NCBI GenBank assembly: GCA_011390635.1 | Contig: JAABSA010000005.1 | Span: 82,099-146,098, forward strand | Direction: 5' to 3' | Source of the DNA: Desulfotignum sp. | GTDB lineage: Bacteria > Desulfobacterota > Desulfobacteria > Desulfobacterales > Desulfobacteraceae | DNA length: 64,000 bases | In this document: positions 54,591 to 63,302 of the stretch, one piece after another | How the letters are laid out: each line of letters starts with the position of its first letter | How positions within the stretch are numbered: position 1 is the stretch's first letter | Notes under the pieces: generated by a model | What the model saw: only the letters and a program-made list of their open reading frames with translations | Told to the model about the DNA's origin: nothing | The model's database searches: none | Translations under genes and position numbers: made by a program

Positions 54591-55904
54591 TTATGAATAG
54601 TGTTTCTGGGAGTAAACCTTAAAATCCCTTTCCTGGTCTGGAAAAAATTTTTTCAACCGCCAGTCACAGGCCCGTGCATGGCCCTCCATGCCCTCCACCC
54701 GGGAAAGCCGGGATGCCCGGGCACTCATCTCCTCACAGGCCTGCTTTTCAATTTCCTGGTAGGTGTAAATCTTCAAGAACTTGTGCACATTCAGCCCGCC
54801 CGAATAATACCCCGCCTTTTTGGTGGGCAGGATATGGTTGGTACCGGAACACTTGTCTCCATGGGGAACCGTGCAGTATTCTCCCAGGAACAGGGACCCG
54901 TAAGATTTCAGATTGCTTCGCCACCAGTCCATATCCCGGGTCATCACCTGGATATGCTCAGCCGCATACTGGTCACTGACAGCAGCCATCTCTTCCCGGT
55001 TTTCGCACAGAATGATTTCACCATAATCCCGCCATGAGGAGGCCGGCACATCCGGATCCGGCATGTCTGCGATCACCCGGGGCATGATCTTGAGCACCTG
55101 TTCTCCCAGTTCCCTTGAATCGGTAAACAGCCAGACCGGGGAATCATATCCATGTTCGGCCTGGGATACCAGGTCCACGGCGATGGTCATGGGATCTGCA
55201 GTATCATCGGCAATGATGGCCGACTCTGTGGGACCGGCAAACACATCTATGGCACACATACCGGATCCGGCAAGGATCGCCTTTGCTTCTGCCACATAGG
55301 CGTTACCTGGGCCTGCAATGATGTTGGCCGGCTGCCCGGTAAACAGCCCGAATGCCATAGTGGCAATGGCCTGCACCCCGCCCATCTCAAGGATGATGTC
55401 TGCGCCGGCCGCATCCATGGCATAGGCCACGGCCGGATCGATACTGGTCCCCCGGGGCGGTGAGGCTGCAATAACGGTCTTGACCCCGGCCGCTTTTGCC
55501 GTGGCCACACTCATGATGGCGGAACAGGCATGGGCAAATCTTCCCCCGGGCACATAACATCCGGCCGTATCCATGGGAATGATCCGCTGCCCCAGGCGCA
55601 CCCCGGGATAGGCCCGGGTTTCAAACTCCTGAATACTGTCTCTCTGGGCCTTTGCAAAGGCGGACACCTGTTTGTGGGCAAATTGGATATCTTCTTTGAC
55701 CCGTTCCGGGACCGTGTCGATCAACTGCTGTTTTTTTTCATTAGTGAGAATAAAATCATCTTTCCAGTTATCAAACTTCAGTGCCAGTTTCTGCACTGCT
55801 TTTTCCCGATCTTTTCTGATCTCATCCAGCAGGCCCTGGACAACGGGCCGAATCTCTTCGCTGTGGGATTCAGCGCTCTTTTCGGCTTTCTTAATATGTA
55901 ACAT
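54591..55904 (-). CDS. hpsN: Histidinol dehydrogenase-family protein, HpsN-like sulfopropanediol dehydrogenase
   Basis: A 437-residue NAD-dependent zinc enzyme. HisD-type residues are present: Gln and His in SQAEHGYDSP, the catalytic Glu-His pair in AAEHIQVM, Asp in GDKCSGTNHILPT and His in VEGMEGHARA. The stretch YGSLFLGEYCTVPHGDK and YYSGGLNVHKFLKIYTYQ follows the HpsN pattern and differs from true HisD. HpsN oxidises 2,3-dihydroxypropane-1-sulfonate in two steps to sulfolactate. No histidine biosynthesis gene is near, while a TRAP transporter and sulfo-lyase are. ATG 55904 is preferred over 55922 because GGAGA precedes it. Confidence 0.8.
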   Translation of the reverse strand: MLHIKKAEKSAESHSEEIRPVVQGLLDEIRKDREKAVQKLALKFDNWKDDFILTNEKKQQLIDTVPERVKEDIQFAHKQVSAFAKAQRDSIQEFETRAYPGVRLGQRIIPMDTAGCYVPGGRFAHACSAIMSVATAKAAGVKTVIAASPPRGTSIDPAVAYAMDAAGADIILEMGGVQAIATMAFGLFTGQPANIIAGPGNAYVAEAKAILAGSGMCAIDVFAGPTESAIIADDTADPMTIAVDLVSQAEHGYDSPVWLFTDSRELGEQVLKIMPRVIADMPDPDVPASSWRDYGEIILCENREEMAAVSDQYAAEHIQVMTRDMDWWRSNLKSYGSLFLGEYCTVPHGDKCSGTNHILPTKKAGYYSGGLNVHKFLKIYTYQEIEKQACEEMSARASRLSRVEGMEGHARACDWRLKKFFPDQERDFKVYSQKHYS

Positions 55905-56026
55905 GATTATGACAGTCTCCATTGATTGTTGATTTTATACACATCGGAACGCAGAGCAGGTCTGGTTTTGGGTCTATCCTTCATAGCGTTAAAACAAACA
56001 GGACCCGCCGAAACCTGCCCGGCGGA

Positions 56027-57307
56027 TTAATACCCGAAAACCTTGGGCAGCCAGAGGCAGATCCCCGGAATATAGGCCACCAGGAATACGGCAATTATCT
56101 GCACAAACGAAAACGGAATAGCCTGAACGGAAATCTCCTCGATGCTCACCTTTCCGATCCCGGATGCAATGAACAGGTTTTCCCCAAGGGGCGGAGTTTC
56201 AAACCCGATCTCACAGCACATGACCAGAACAATGCCAAAATGGATGGGATCCACCCCCAGCGTGGTCATGACCGGCAGGAGTACCGGCGTGACCAGCATG
56301 ATAGTGGCCAGGGTTTCCATAAACATGCCGATCAGGATCAAAAAAAGAATAATCAGGGCCCAGATGATATAGATATTGCCGGTCAAAGCCAGCAGCCATG
56401 CCGCAATGGCATCGGGTATCTTGTACTGCACCAGGAGCCGGCCGAATGCCTGGGCCGTGAACAGGATGATCAAAACCCGGCCCGACAGCCAGGTGGTGGC
56501 GTCCAGGGATTTGAAAATGGACCGCAGTTTCAATTCCTTGTAAATAAAGATGCCCACAAACAGGGTATAGAAGATGGATACAATGGCGGCTTCCGTGGGG
56601 GTAAAAAATCCGGAATAAATCCCGCCCAGAATCACCACCGGGGCCATAAGTGCCCAGAACCCCTCTTTGATGGTGACCAGGGTGTTTTTCAAAGACCAGT
56701 CTTCCTCATCCCCCTTGTATCCCTTTTTTTTGCTGATAAAATAGTTGAGGCCGATAATGCCCGCGGCGATGAGAAGGCCCGGGATTACGCCGGCCACAAA
56801 CAGCTTGGTGATGGACTCACTGGCCGTGACCCCGTATATGACCATGGGAATACTGGGCGGAATTACGATGCCCAGCCCGCCCGAGCTTGCGGTCACTGCC
56901 GATGCATAGCTTTTGTCGTATCCCCGTTTGATCATGGCCGGAATCATGAGCATGCCCACAGCGGCCGTGGTGGCCGGACCGGACCCGGATATGGCCCCGA
57001 AAAACAGGCAGGCCAGCACCGTGGACGAGGCAAGCCCCCCGGACATTTTCCCGGCCAGGGCCTCGGCGATCTTCACCAGCCGTCTGGAAATACCTGAGCC
57101 CTGCATCAGGGCACCTGCCAGGATAAACGCGGGAAGCGCCATGACCGGAAACGAATTTACTGAATTGTATGCGATCTGAACCAGGGTGCTCACATCCTTG
57201 CCGATGGACATGAACGCGGCCATGGCCGCCATTCCCAGGGCAACAGTAATGGGGGCGCCGATGATTAAAAGAATGCCGAAAGCACTGAACAAAACCGTTG
57301 AAATCAT
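56027..57307 (-). CDS. dctM: TRAP transporter large membrane subunit
   Basis: A 426-residue membrane protein with about 12 hydrophobic segments, beginning VLFSAFGILLIIGAPITVALG and containing ALMQGSGISRRLVKIAEALAGKMSGGLASSTVLACLFFGAISGSGPATTAAVG, the DctM hallmark. It forms the sodium-driven channel part of the transporter. Its ATG overlaps the stop of dctQ. In DHPS-degrading bacteria the hps cluster also uses a TRAP system, which supports sulfonate uptake here. Confidence 0.93.
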   Translation of the reverse strand: MISTVLFSAFGILLIIGAPITVALGMAAMAAFMSIGKDVSTLVQIAYNSVNSFPVMALPAFILAGALMQGSGISRRLVKIAEALAGKMSGGLASSTVLACLFFGAISGSGPATTAAVGMLMIPAMIKRGYDKSYASAVTASSGGLGIVIPPSIPMVIYGVTASESITKLFVAGVIPGLLIAAGIIGLNYFISKKKGYKGDEEDWSLKNTLVTIKEGFWALMAPVVILGGIYSGFFTPTEAAIVSIFYTLFVGIFIYKELKLRSIFKSLDATTWLSGRVLIILFTAQAFGRLLVQYKIPDAIAAWLLALTGNIYIIWALIILFLILIGMFMETLATIMLVTPVLLPVMTTLGVDPIHFGIVLVMCCEIGFETPPLGENLFIASGIGKVSIEEISVQAIPFSFVQIIAVFLVAYIPGICLWLPKVFGY

Positions 57308-57885
57308 GGAGTGCCTCCATTCCCCTCAGGTTCAATTTTCATATCCCGTTTGATGTCATCCATTTCAGAGGACACATCATCCACATCCAGGATCTCCTGC
57401 TTGTAGACATACCGTAGGATATTGACCTGGATGATCCGGATGCTCATGAGAACAAAGGTGACGGGAAAGAGCATGTAGATATAATGCATGGGCAGATCCA
57501 GGGCCGGCGAGTGAAACGGAAACTCGATCATGCCCTGGATCACCTCGATGCTCTTGACGGTCATGACCGCATTGAACAGCAGCCAGATTCCGTCCGCAAC
57601 GAGCTGGGATACCTGCCCGACGATTCTGGGTAGAAACTTGAACTGAAAGGTCACCCGGTTGTGAGCCCCCAGACGGGCCGCATAGGAAGCCCCCAAAAAA
57701 GCGAACCAGACAAAGGCGAACCGGGATGCCTCCTCACTCCAGGTCAGCGAATTCTGAAACACCGTCCGCATGACCACTTGAATGAACAAAAGAACGACAA
57801 AGAAACTCAATAAAAATTTACACAGATATCCCTCGATATTGTCCAGTACACCAATAATGCTGCGGCTCATGCGGCGCAGGTCCAT
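57304..57885 (-). CDS. dctQ: TRAP transporter small membrane subunit
   Basis: A 193-residue membrane protein with four spans. The pattern QVVMRTVFQNSLTWSEEASRFAFVWFAFLGASYAARLGAHNRV is that of DctQ. The C-terminal tail is acidic and longer than usual. It lies 88 bases after the dctP gene and is coupled to dctM by ATGA. Confidence 0.93.
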   Translation of the reverse strand: MDLRRMSRSIIGVLDNIEGYLCKFLLSFFVVLLFIQVVMRTVFQNSLTWSEEASRFAFVWFAFLGASYAARLGAHNRVTFQFKFLPRIVGQVSQLVADGIWLLFNAVMTVKSIEVIQGMIEFPFHSPALDLPMHYIYMLFPVTFVLMSIRIIQVNILRYVYKQEILDVDDVSSEMDDIKRDMKIEPEGNGGTP

Positions 57886-57973
57886 GTCGCCCCCTCCATC
57901 CTCTTGAATAGATTTTAAAGGTGCCCGGTTACGGGCACCGCAGGGTTCAAAAACATCTGATCACAACCTGGTT

Positions 57974-58993
57974 TCAGTTGCCTTTTCTGAGTTTCTCCGC
58001 TTTTTCAAGCTCAGCCACCACTGCCATGACCGCTTCCTTTCCACCAACCCGGTCATAATATTTGGGCCACACCTTCTCCTTGGCCACTTCGATCATTTTG
58101 TCTTCATCGGAAAATTCACTGTATTCCATCCCGGCTTCGATCATTTTCTTGAGGGCGTTCTCAGATTCCTGCATCTGGAAAAGCACGCAGTACTGCTGTG
58201 CTTCAATGCCTGCCCGGACCAGGATATCTCTCAATTTTGGATCCATGCTCTGAAAATGCTTTTCACCGATGATCATGGGCTGCAATGAAAACTGGTAATG
58301 CAGCGGGGTGATATAGTCCTGAACTTCATGAAATTTCATGGTGTAGTTGACGATATAAGGATTGTCCTGGCCGTCCACCACCCGCTGCTGCAGGGCCGTG
58401 AATGTTTCCGGCCATGCCATGGGGGTCGGGTTGGCACCCCAGGCTTTGTAGGATTCGATCATCAGCGCGTTCTGGGGAGTTCTCACTTTCAGCCCCTTGA
58501 GATCCGCCATACTGGTGATTTTGCGCTTGGAATTGGTCAAATGCCGGAAATTGGAATAGGTCCAGGCCATGACACGGACCCCGGCCTCTTTGATCAGGAT
58601 CTCATTCCACTGATGACCTAGCTTGCCCGTAGTGATGGTCACGGCATCATCCATGCTTTTGATGACATAGGGAAAGGTCAGGATATTGATCCTTTTGGAA
58701 AACGGGGACAGGTTGGGCACCGACAGCATGCACAGATCCAGTTCTCCGGTCCGGGTGTTCTGGAGCATTTCGGTTTCATTGCCCAGGGCGCTGCCCGGAA
58801 ACAGCTGAATCTCGACATCACCGCCGGTATACCCTTCCACCAGGTACTTGAACTGTTTGGCAATGGCCCCCTGGTCGGAATTGATGGGATCCCCGAATCC
58901 CAGTTTAAAAACCTTTCCCGCCAGTGCCTGGGACGGCACCATCAACCCCATTGACATCACAGCCACAATTAAAAACAGAAACAATTTTTTCAT
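57974..58993 (-). CDS. dctP: TRAP transporter solute-binding protein
   Basis: A 339-residue periplasmic protein with a signal peptide of about 25 residues (cleavage near QALAG). It has the DctP landmarks: EIQLFPGSALGNETEMLQ, DLKGLKVRTPQN with the conserved substrate-binding Arg, and ETFTALQQRVVDGQDNPY. In the family this Arg binds a carboxylate; a sulfonate could take the same place. It is the first gene of the minus-strand cluster, behind the promoter and palindrome at 59031-59093. Confidence 0.93.
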   Translation of the reverse strand: MKKLFLFLIVAVMSMGLMVPSQALAGKVFKLGFGDPINSDQGAIAKQFKYLVEGYTGGDVEIQLFPGSALGNETEMLQNTRTGELDLCMLSVPNLSPFSKRINILTFPYVIKSMDDAVTITTGKLGHQWNEILIKEAGVRVMAWTYSNFRHLTNSKRKITSMADLKGLKVRTPQNALMIESYKAWGANPTPMAWPETFTALQQRVVDGQDNPYIVNYTMKFHEVQDYITPLHYQFSLQPMIIGEKHFQSMDPKLRDILVRAGIEAQQYCVLFQMQESENALKKMIEAGMEYSEFSDEDKMIEVAKEKVWPKYYDRVGGKEAVMAVVAELEKAEKLRKGN

Positions 58994-59030
58994 GATAACT
59001 CCCCCTTGTGTTTGATTTTGACCTGCATTT

Positions 59031-59049
59031 TGTTACTATAATAGTAACA
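59031..59049. promoter_or_regulatory. Palindromic operator between dctP and iclR-type gene
   Basis: TGTTACTA, TAA, TAGTAACA form a perfect 8-3-8 inverted repeat. It lies 37 bases upstream of the dctP start and about 16 bases beyond the candidate -10 box, over the expected start of transcription. It is the most obvious binding site for the divergently encoded IclR regulator. Confidence 0.6.
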
Positions 59050-59064
59050 CTAATTCTATAATTG

Positions 59065-59093
59065 AATTTAAAAGAGAAATTTATAAATGTCAA
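59065..59093 (-). promoter_or_regulatory. Candidate promoter of the sulfonate cluster
   Basis: Read on the minus strand, TTGACA (59093-59088) and TAAATT (59070-59065) are 17 bases apart. The palindrome at 59031-59049 lies just downstream, so a bound repressor would block start or escape of polymerase. Confidence 0.5.
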
Positions 59094-59226
59094 TAGCTTT
59101 TTTAGAATATTTCAAACACATTTTTATTCCCTGGTGACCCTAAATATGGTATGCCCTGTCCTGAGTGATATATCAGAAATATTGCAACATTTTTTTCTTG
59201 GAACCCGACATTAACCAGGATGAACG

Positions 59227-60015
59227 ATGCCCAGTAAACAAGACCAGTATTTTTCCAAAACCCTGGAAAAGGGACTGTCAATCTTAAACCTGTTCGGCCG
59301 GGAACACCCCTCCCGGTCCCTGACGGAAATCTCCACCCTCACGGGCATCAACAAAACATCCACCTACCGCATGGTCAACACCCTGATTCAGCTGGGATAT
59401 CTGCGAAAAAGCCTGAACGACAAATCCCTGCGGCTCGGCCCCAAAGCATTCTCATTGGGTCATGAATGCTTCCATGGGTTTGATGTTTACCAGGGCATCA
59501 AGCCCATCATTGACAAGACCTTTTTCGAGCATCACATCTCCATCGATTCCGCACTGATTGACGGGTATAAACTGATTTCCCTGTACCGCCGGGAAATGCC
59601 CAACCTGGTATCTTTTCACCTGCCGTTGATCATGGATGAACTGTATGCCCGGGCCATGGGAAAAATCGTGCTGGCCAATCTGGATTCGGCCGCTCTGGAC
59701 AGCTATTTTTCAACCCTTGAACCGATAAGGATGACCCCCCGCACACTGGTGGATATCCAGGACATAAAGGCCGATATCAAAGCAACCAAAACCCGGGGGT
59801 ATTCCATCAACAACATGGAATATATCGCCGGTGTGATCAGCATCGGCGCTCCCATGATGAACCTGACCACCAAATCGGTGGTGGGGGCGGTGAGCCTGGA
59901 TTTCCCTTCAAAAGACTATCCCCTCGAATCCATTGAGCAGCAATACATCGGGGTGCTGCTCACCCTGGCCGGCGAGGCATCCGACCTCATCACCAATGCC
60001 GGAATCAGAAGTTAA
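59227..60015 (+). CDS. IclR-family transcriptional regulator
   Basis: A 262-residue regulator. Residues 8-70 are the IclR winged helix (FSKTLEKGLSILNLFG, SLTEISTLTGINKTSTYRMVNTLIQLGYL) and residues about 80-260 the effector-binding domain (YARAMGKIVLAN, TKTRGYSINNMEY, GAVSLDFPSKDY). It is divergent from the TRAP transporter genes. The hpsR gene of known DHPS pathways is also of the IclR type, so control of the sulfonate cluster in response to a sulfonate or its product is likely. Confidence 0.92.
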   Translation: MPSKQDQYFSKTLEKGLSILNLFGREHPSRSLTEISTLTGINKTSTYRMVNTLIQLGYLRKSLNDKSLRLGPKAFSLGHECFHGFDVYQGIKPIIDKTFFEHHISIDSALIDGYKLISLYRREMPNLVSFHLPLIMDELYARAMGKIVLANLDSAALDSYFSTLEPIRMTPRTLVDIQDIKADIKATKTRGYSINNMEYIAGVISIGAPMMNLTTKSVVGAVSLDFPSKDYPLESIEQQYIGVLLTLAGEASDLITNAGIRS

Positions 60016-60115
60016 CTTTTTTCACATATTGGTATTGTCTCAGCAGTGATTGGTGATCAATCCTGATTCAGGATTGAGAGGGAAGGGGCCGGCCAGGCAG
60101 GCGCAGTGTTAAAAA

Positions 60116-60391
60116 ATGTCCAAACCCTTTTACAACCCAAATGGGGGCCTGGCCGTGCTTGAATTCAAAAAAATCGACGGCCCTCCCGGCCCGCCCAAAC
60201 ATATCCGGCTGTCTGAAAAAAAAATGGCTGATCTCATCAAGCTTGCGGTGTTTGCACCCTCCGGCACCAACAGCCATGCCTGTACCTTCACCTGCATGGC
60301 ATCCCGGTCCGAAGTCCTGGCCGTGGGATATCCCGATGAAACCTATCAGCGCATCACCGGCCGGAAAAAACCGACAATAAGATTCTGTTAA
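60116..60391 (+). pseudogene. Nitroreductase remnant with internal deletion
   Basis: A 91-residue frame that joins two distant parts of a nitroreductase-family protein. LIKLAVFAPSGTNSHACTFTCM corresponds to the FMN-binding N-terminal region, and VGYPDETYQRITGRKKPTIRF looks like the C-terminal end. The dimer core of roughly 100 or more residues that should lie between them is missing, without loss of frame. It cannot fold as a normal nitroreductase. Confidence 0.6.
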
Positions 60392-60524
60392 CTTCACAAA
60401 ATACAAATAACCACTGATATTTTCATGGCGAAAACCGCACAGGCATGGTATCTCCCCTGTCAAAATGGTAAGCTAAGCCGGTTGTTCAACAAAAACTGAT
60501 AAAATGGTTACCAAGGAGAGACCC

Positions 60525-61778
60525 ATGAAACCACTTGATACAGCCTTTATAAGAAGCCAGTTCCCGGCATTTGCAGAACCGTCTCTGGACGGATGGGGAT
60601 TTTTTGAAAACGCCGGCGGTTCCTATACCTGCCGCCAGGTGATTGACCTGCTGGGCAGCTATTATACCCGGACCAAAGTGCAGCCCTATTACAACTACCC
60701 TGCGTCCCAGCAGGCCGGGACAGCCATGGATGCGGCCTACACGCAGCTGGCCGCCTGGCTCAACGTCGGCGAAGACGAGGTCCAGTTCGGTCCGTCCACC
60801 ACCCAGAACCTCTATGTCCTGGCCCACGCGTTCCGGGAACTGTGGAACACCGGAGATGAAATCATCGTGTCTGCACAGGATCACGAGGCCAATGCAGGAT
60901 TCTGGCGGCGCCTGGAAAAAACCGGCATCATCATCAAAGAGTGGGGTGTGGACCCGGACACCGGCATACTGAACCCGGCTGATCTGGATGCCCTGCTGTC
61001 CCGAAAAACCCGGCTGCTGGCATTTCCCCACTGCTCCAATGTGGTGGGCCATGTCAATCCGGTGGCAGACATCGTATCCAGGGCAAAGGCTGCTGCGGAC
61101 GTGTGCGTGGTGGTGGACGGGGTGGCCTATGCCCCCCACGGCCTGCCGGACATCGGCTTTCTGGGGGCGGACATCTACCTGTTTTCCCTGTACAAGACCT
61201 GGGGGCCGCACCTGGGGCTGATGACCATCAAAAAACAGGTCATGGAAGCCCTGCCCAACCAGGGCCATTTCTTCAATGCCCATCTGGACCGGAAAAAAAT
61301 GATGCCGGCCGGCCCGGACCATGCCCAGATTGCTGCTGCCGCCGGGGTGGCACAATACCTGGAAACAGTGTATGACCACCATTTTTCCAATCCTGCAGAT
61401 ACGCCTGCTTCGACAGACCCGGCAGAAAAAGGCAGACAGCTCAAACAACTGTTTCTGGATCATGAAACCGCCCTGCTCACCACGCTTCTGGACTGGCTCA
61501 AACAGCGCAGCGATATCCGGATCATCGGCCCGCAAGATCCGGCGCTGCGGGCCCCCACCGTATCCGTTGTGCCCAGAGACAAATCTTTGCATGAGGTTTT
61601 TGCCGCCCTGACGGAGAAAAAACTGATGGCCGGTCAGGGACATTTTTACGGAGTTCGCCCGCTGCTGGGCATGTGTATCCCCATCGAGACAGGAGTGCTG
61701 CGGCTGTCGTTTCTGCACTACACCACCACTGATGAGATCCATCAGCTCATTGACGGACTTTCTTCAGCCCTGGATTGA
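60525..61778 (+). CDS. Class V aminotransferase, cysteine desulfurase-like
   Basis: A 417-residue PLP enzyme. It begins DTAFIRSQFPAFAEPSLDGWGFFENAGGSYTC and has FGPSTTQNLYVLAHA, DHEANAGFWRRLEKTG, VVVDGVAYAPHGLPDI and the PLP Lys in FSLYKTWGPHLG. The sequence follows the VC1184-type branch of class V aminotransferases, whose reaction is not established. The catalytic Cys loop of NifS/IscS is not evident, so true cysteine desulfurase activity is doubtful. AAGGAG lies six bases before ATG 60525. Confidence 0.85.
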   Translation: MKPLDTAFIRSQFPAFAEPSLDGWGFFENAGGSYTCRQVIDLLGSYYTRTKVQPYYNYPASQQAGTAMDAAYTQLAAWLNVGEDEVQFGPSTTQNLYVLAHAFRELWNTGDEIIVSAQDHEANAGFWRRLEKTGIIIKEWGVDPDTGILNPADLDALLSRKTRLLAFPHCSNVVGHVNPVADIVSRAKAAADVCVVVDGVAYAPHGLPDIGFLGADIYLFSLYKTWGPHLGLMTIKKQVMEALPNQGHFFNAHLDRKKMMPAGPDHAQIAAAAGVAQYLETVYDHHFSNPADTPASTDPAEKGRQLKQLFLDHETALLTTLLDWLKQRSDIRIIGPQDPALRAPTVSVVPRDKSLHEVFAALTEKKLMAGQGHFYGVRPLLGMCIPIETGVLRLSFLHYTTTDEIHQLIDGLSSALD

Positions 61779-61781
61779 AAA

Positions 61782-62262
61782 ATGAATATACCATTTTCCA
61801 ATCACCATTTGATCACCCGGGAACGGGACGGAGAACTCACGGTCTTTGGGCCTGGTGTCCGGCACGGGGTTCAAAAAGAAAAGCGCCTATGCATCCACGG
61901 TGTCCCATGACTGCCACAACCTTTTGGTGGTGGGAACAGATGATGCAGCCATGTGCCTTGCCGCCAACACCCTGATCGATTCCAGAGGTGGCATTGCCGT
62001 GGTGAACAGCGGCCGGGTAATTGCCCACCTGGCATTGCCTTTCGGCGGCCTGATGAGCCTTGGACCCATGGAAACAGCTGCCAAAACAGTGTGCGACATT
62101 GAAGCCGCCATGCAGCAGATCGGATGCCCCCATCCCGCCTTTGAAATGACCATGATCCTGATCGGCCTTGTGGTACTCGGAGAGCTTCGGCTGTCCAACC
62201 GGGGTCTTGTGGAAATGAAAGACGGCAATCCCCCGAAGCTTGTGGATCTGTTTGTGTCCTGA
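61782..62262 (+). pseudogene. Adenine deaminase remnant, C-terminal part
   Basis: The 138-codon stretch from 61846 encodes the C-terminal domain of adenine deaminase: GLVSGTGFKKKSAYASTVSHDCHNLLVVGTDD, AANTLIDSRGGIAVVNSG, LPFGGLMSLGPME and RLSNRGLVEMKDG. The amidohydrolase core of about 400 residues is absent. A start at 61782 gives a different frame (LITRERDGELTVFG) that looks like the preceding segment, so a frameshift near 61845 seems likely too. It follows the aminotransferase stop by three bases. Confidence 0.7.
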
Positions 62263-62327
62263 TACCGCTGCGAATGCACCGGGAGTGATCTGCCGTAAAA
62301 CTGAAAGCCATGGACAGAGCCAGTTAC

Positions 62328-63302
62328 CTACACTTCAAACCCTTTGTGGCAATTGGTTGTGTGAAGGCCGCTCGGCGTTTCCTTTACGAATGCCGGTGGG
62401 ACTTCTTTGCTACAGATTTCCATAACATAGGGGCAGCGGGTATGGAAACGGCAGCCTGACGGCACATTGGACAGACTGGGCAGATCTCCCTGCAGAATAA
62501 TCCGTTTTTTACCCCGGTTATGGGGATCCGGCCGGGGGATGGCCGAGAACAAGGTCTGCGTATACGGATGAGCCGGGTGGGCGTAAAGATCTTCAGTGTG
62601 AGCGGTTTCTATAATCTGGCCCAGATACATGACACCGATACGATTGCAGATATGTTCCACCACAGCCAGATCATGGGAGATAAAAACATAGGAGAGAGAC
62701 AGCTTCTCCCGCAGATCCACCAACAGGTTGAGCACTTGGGACTGGATGGAGACATCCAGCGCTGAGACCGGTTCATCTGCCACCACCAGCATGGGATTGA
62801 GGGCAATCGCCCGGGCAATGCAGATACGCTGCCGCTGACCTCCGGAAAACTCATGCGGATAACGCTCCATGGTCTCCGGATCCAGACCAACGATCTGGAG
62901 CAGGTGGCGGACTGTGTCAAGGCGCTCGTTTTTCGTGCCGATACCGTGGACTTTCAAAGGCTCTGCAATAATTCGGCCGATTTTCTGGCGGGCATCCAGA
63001 GATGCCATGGCATCCTGAAAAACCATCTGCATTTTTTTCCGGGCCCGGCGCAGATTTTTCGCAGAAAGGGAGAGAACAGGCGTTCCGTCCAACATTACTT
63101 CTCCGTGATCCGCTTCTATCAAACGCAGGATGAGCCGGCCCAGCGTGGACTTTCCGCAGCCGGATTCCCCGACAATGCCGAAAGTTTCTCCTTCGTGCAC
63201 CTGAAAGCTGACATCATCTACAGCACGGACAACGCCTTTGCCTCCTTTCAGCGGAAAATATTTTTTCAGATTTGTAACGTCAAGCACCGGTGTTTTCATC
63301 AT
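62328..63302 (-). CDS. Peptide/nickel ABC transporter ATPase, DppF/OppF type
   Basis: A 324-residue complete ATPase: Walker [11 protein letters not shown]-loop FQDAMASLD, signature [15 protein letters not shown], Walker [13 protein letters not shown] and H-loop SHDLAVVEH, followed by the oligopeptide-transporter C-terminal domain with Cys residues in [15 protein letters not shown]. Such ATPases pair with an OppD-type partner. Here the partner upstream (63280-63921) has lost its catalytic half, so this gene may be without function or pair with another subunit. It overlaps the partner gene by about 23 bases. Confidence 0.9.
   Translation of the reverse strand: MMKTPVLDVTNLKKYFPLKGGKGVVRAVDDVSFQVHEGETFGIVGESGCGKSTLGRLILRLIEADHGEVMLDGTPVLSLSAKNLRRARKKMQMVFQDAMASLDARQKIGRIIAEPLKVHGIGTKNERLDTVRHLLQIVGLDPETMERYPHEFSGGQRQRICIARAIALNPMLVVADEPVSALDVSIQSQVLNLLVDLREKLSLSYVFISHDLAVVEHICNRIGVMYLGQIIETAHTEDLYAHPAHPYTQTLFSAIPRPDPHNRGKKRIILQGDLPSLSNVPSGCRFHTRCPYVMEICSKEVPPAFVKETPSGLHTTNCHKGFEV

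Noticed and set aside
54591..55904. Histidinol dehydrogenase of histidine biosynthesis
   Set aside because: Motifs after the catalytic pair follow the HpsN type, and there are no other his genes; the context is sulfonate transport and cleavage.
60486..61742. 418-codon minus-strand open frame across the class V aminotransferase
   Set aside because: The plus-strand protein has clear PLP enzyme motifs and a good ribosome site; the antisense translation is a composition artefact.
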